Source: Phallusia mammillata (Eukaryota; Chordata; Ascidiacea; Phlebobranchia; Ascidiidae). From it: a stretch of 64,000 nt of DNA. Shown piece by piece: positions 63,525 through 64,000 of this stretch. The notes below the pieces were generated by a model. It was not told where the DNA came from. It saw nothing but the letters and a program-made list of their open reading frames with translations, and made no database searches. Position numbers and translations under genes: made by a program. The stretch is from assembly GCA_003260075.1 (NCBI GenBank), contig QLIY01000211.1, positions 131,257-195,256 on the forward strand, in the 5' to 3' direction. Position 1 is the first letter of the stretch, and each line of letters starts with the position of its first letter.

Positions 63525-64000
63525 ACAGCTTGTGGACACATGCAAACGAAATATCGTGTTAGTTAAACAAAATATCACACATGTCAGGTATGTTTTTTTT
63601 CTATTTATAGTAACAAATTATAATTCTATACCTTCTATTGTTGGTTGTTGGTTGTTCAAACGTACAGTTTGTGGACACATACAAAACAAGATATTGCGTC
63701 ATTTAAACAAAACATCACACATGTCAGGTATGTTTCGTTCTATGGATAGTTATCACTTACCAGCTATTGTTGGTTGTTTGCACACACAGTGTGTGGACAC
63801 ATGCAAAACAAGATATCGCGATAGTTAAACAAAATATCACACATGTTAGGTCTGTTTTGTTGCGTGGATAGTAATAACTTACCAGCTATTGTTGGTTGTT
63901 CACACGCACAGTTTGTGGACACATGCAAAATAACATATCGCATTAGTTAAACAAAATCACACATGTCAGGTCTGTTTCGTTCTATGGATAGTAATAACTT
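63525..64000. repeat. Minisatellite, unit about 122-139 bp, running off the right edge
   Basis: The block ACAGTTTGTGGACACATGCA recurs with minor changes at 63525, 63664, 63786 and 63908; each unit also has 'aaaatatcacacatgtcaggt' and 'ctattgttggttgtt'. At least four units, probably in a receptor intron. Confidence 0.85.

Noticed and set aside
63525..64000. Right-edge repeats as a CRISPR array
   Set aside because: Animal genomic context, long degenerate units without constant short repeats and unique spacers; it is a minisatellite.

Overview
The window is AT-rich animal genomic DNA with split genes, GT-AG introns, long introns and many small DNA-transposon remnants. The proteins are clearly metazoan and closest in form to vertebrate orthologues. 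With the compact gene spacing and the LDLa-bearing LGR-type receptor, this suggests an invertebrate deuterostome, perhaps an ascidian such as Ciona. The species is an inference; only 'animal' is certain. There is no CRISPR, rRNA, tRNA or viral gene that I can support.

Layout. (1) 114-5148, plus strand: 3' part of a coiled-coil TJAP1/BEGAIN-family protein. (2) 6207-9423, minus: DRAP1 (NC2 alpha), seven exons, convergent with gene 1. (3) 10362-10800, plus: a small coiled-coil protein whose apparent C-terminal membrane anchor lies in another frame. (4) 11105-42976, plus: complete CPSF2, 21 coding exons, 797 aa. Its intron 8 is about 21.8 kb and contains (5) a minus-strand single-pass membrane protein (18072-20048), with possible ectodomain exons further upstream. 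(6) 44236-55680, plus: complete FUT8, ten coding exons, 582 aa. (7) 60862-63476 and beyond the right edge, minus: an LDLa-repeat receptor with an LGR/relaxin-receptor-type seven-helix domain. The gene model has a frame break in TM5 and a duplicated last exon beside an N.

The genes do not form a pathway: DRAP1 and CPSF2 act on nuclear transcription and pre-mRNA 3' ends, FUT8 is a Golgi glycosyltransferase, and the two membrane proteins act at the cell surface. CPSF2 and the small gene 3 lie close together on one strand and might be co-transcribed.

Mobile DNA is the other main content. At least nine short non-autonomous hAT-like elements carry inverted termini of the CAGGGG or CAGTGG type, most with perfect 8-bp target-site duplications. 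A TA-flanked inverted-repeat element and a pogo-like one sit in FUT8 introns. Three poly(C/G) tracts of 60-63 bases, several shorter C runs with flanking duplications, and two N positions point to real homopolymer instability, assembly trouble, or both.
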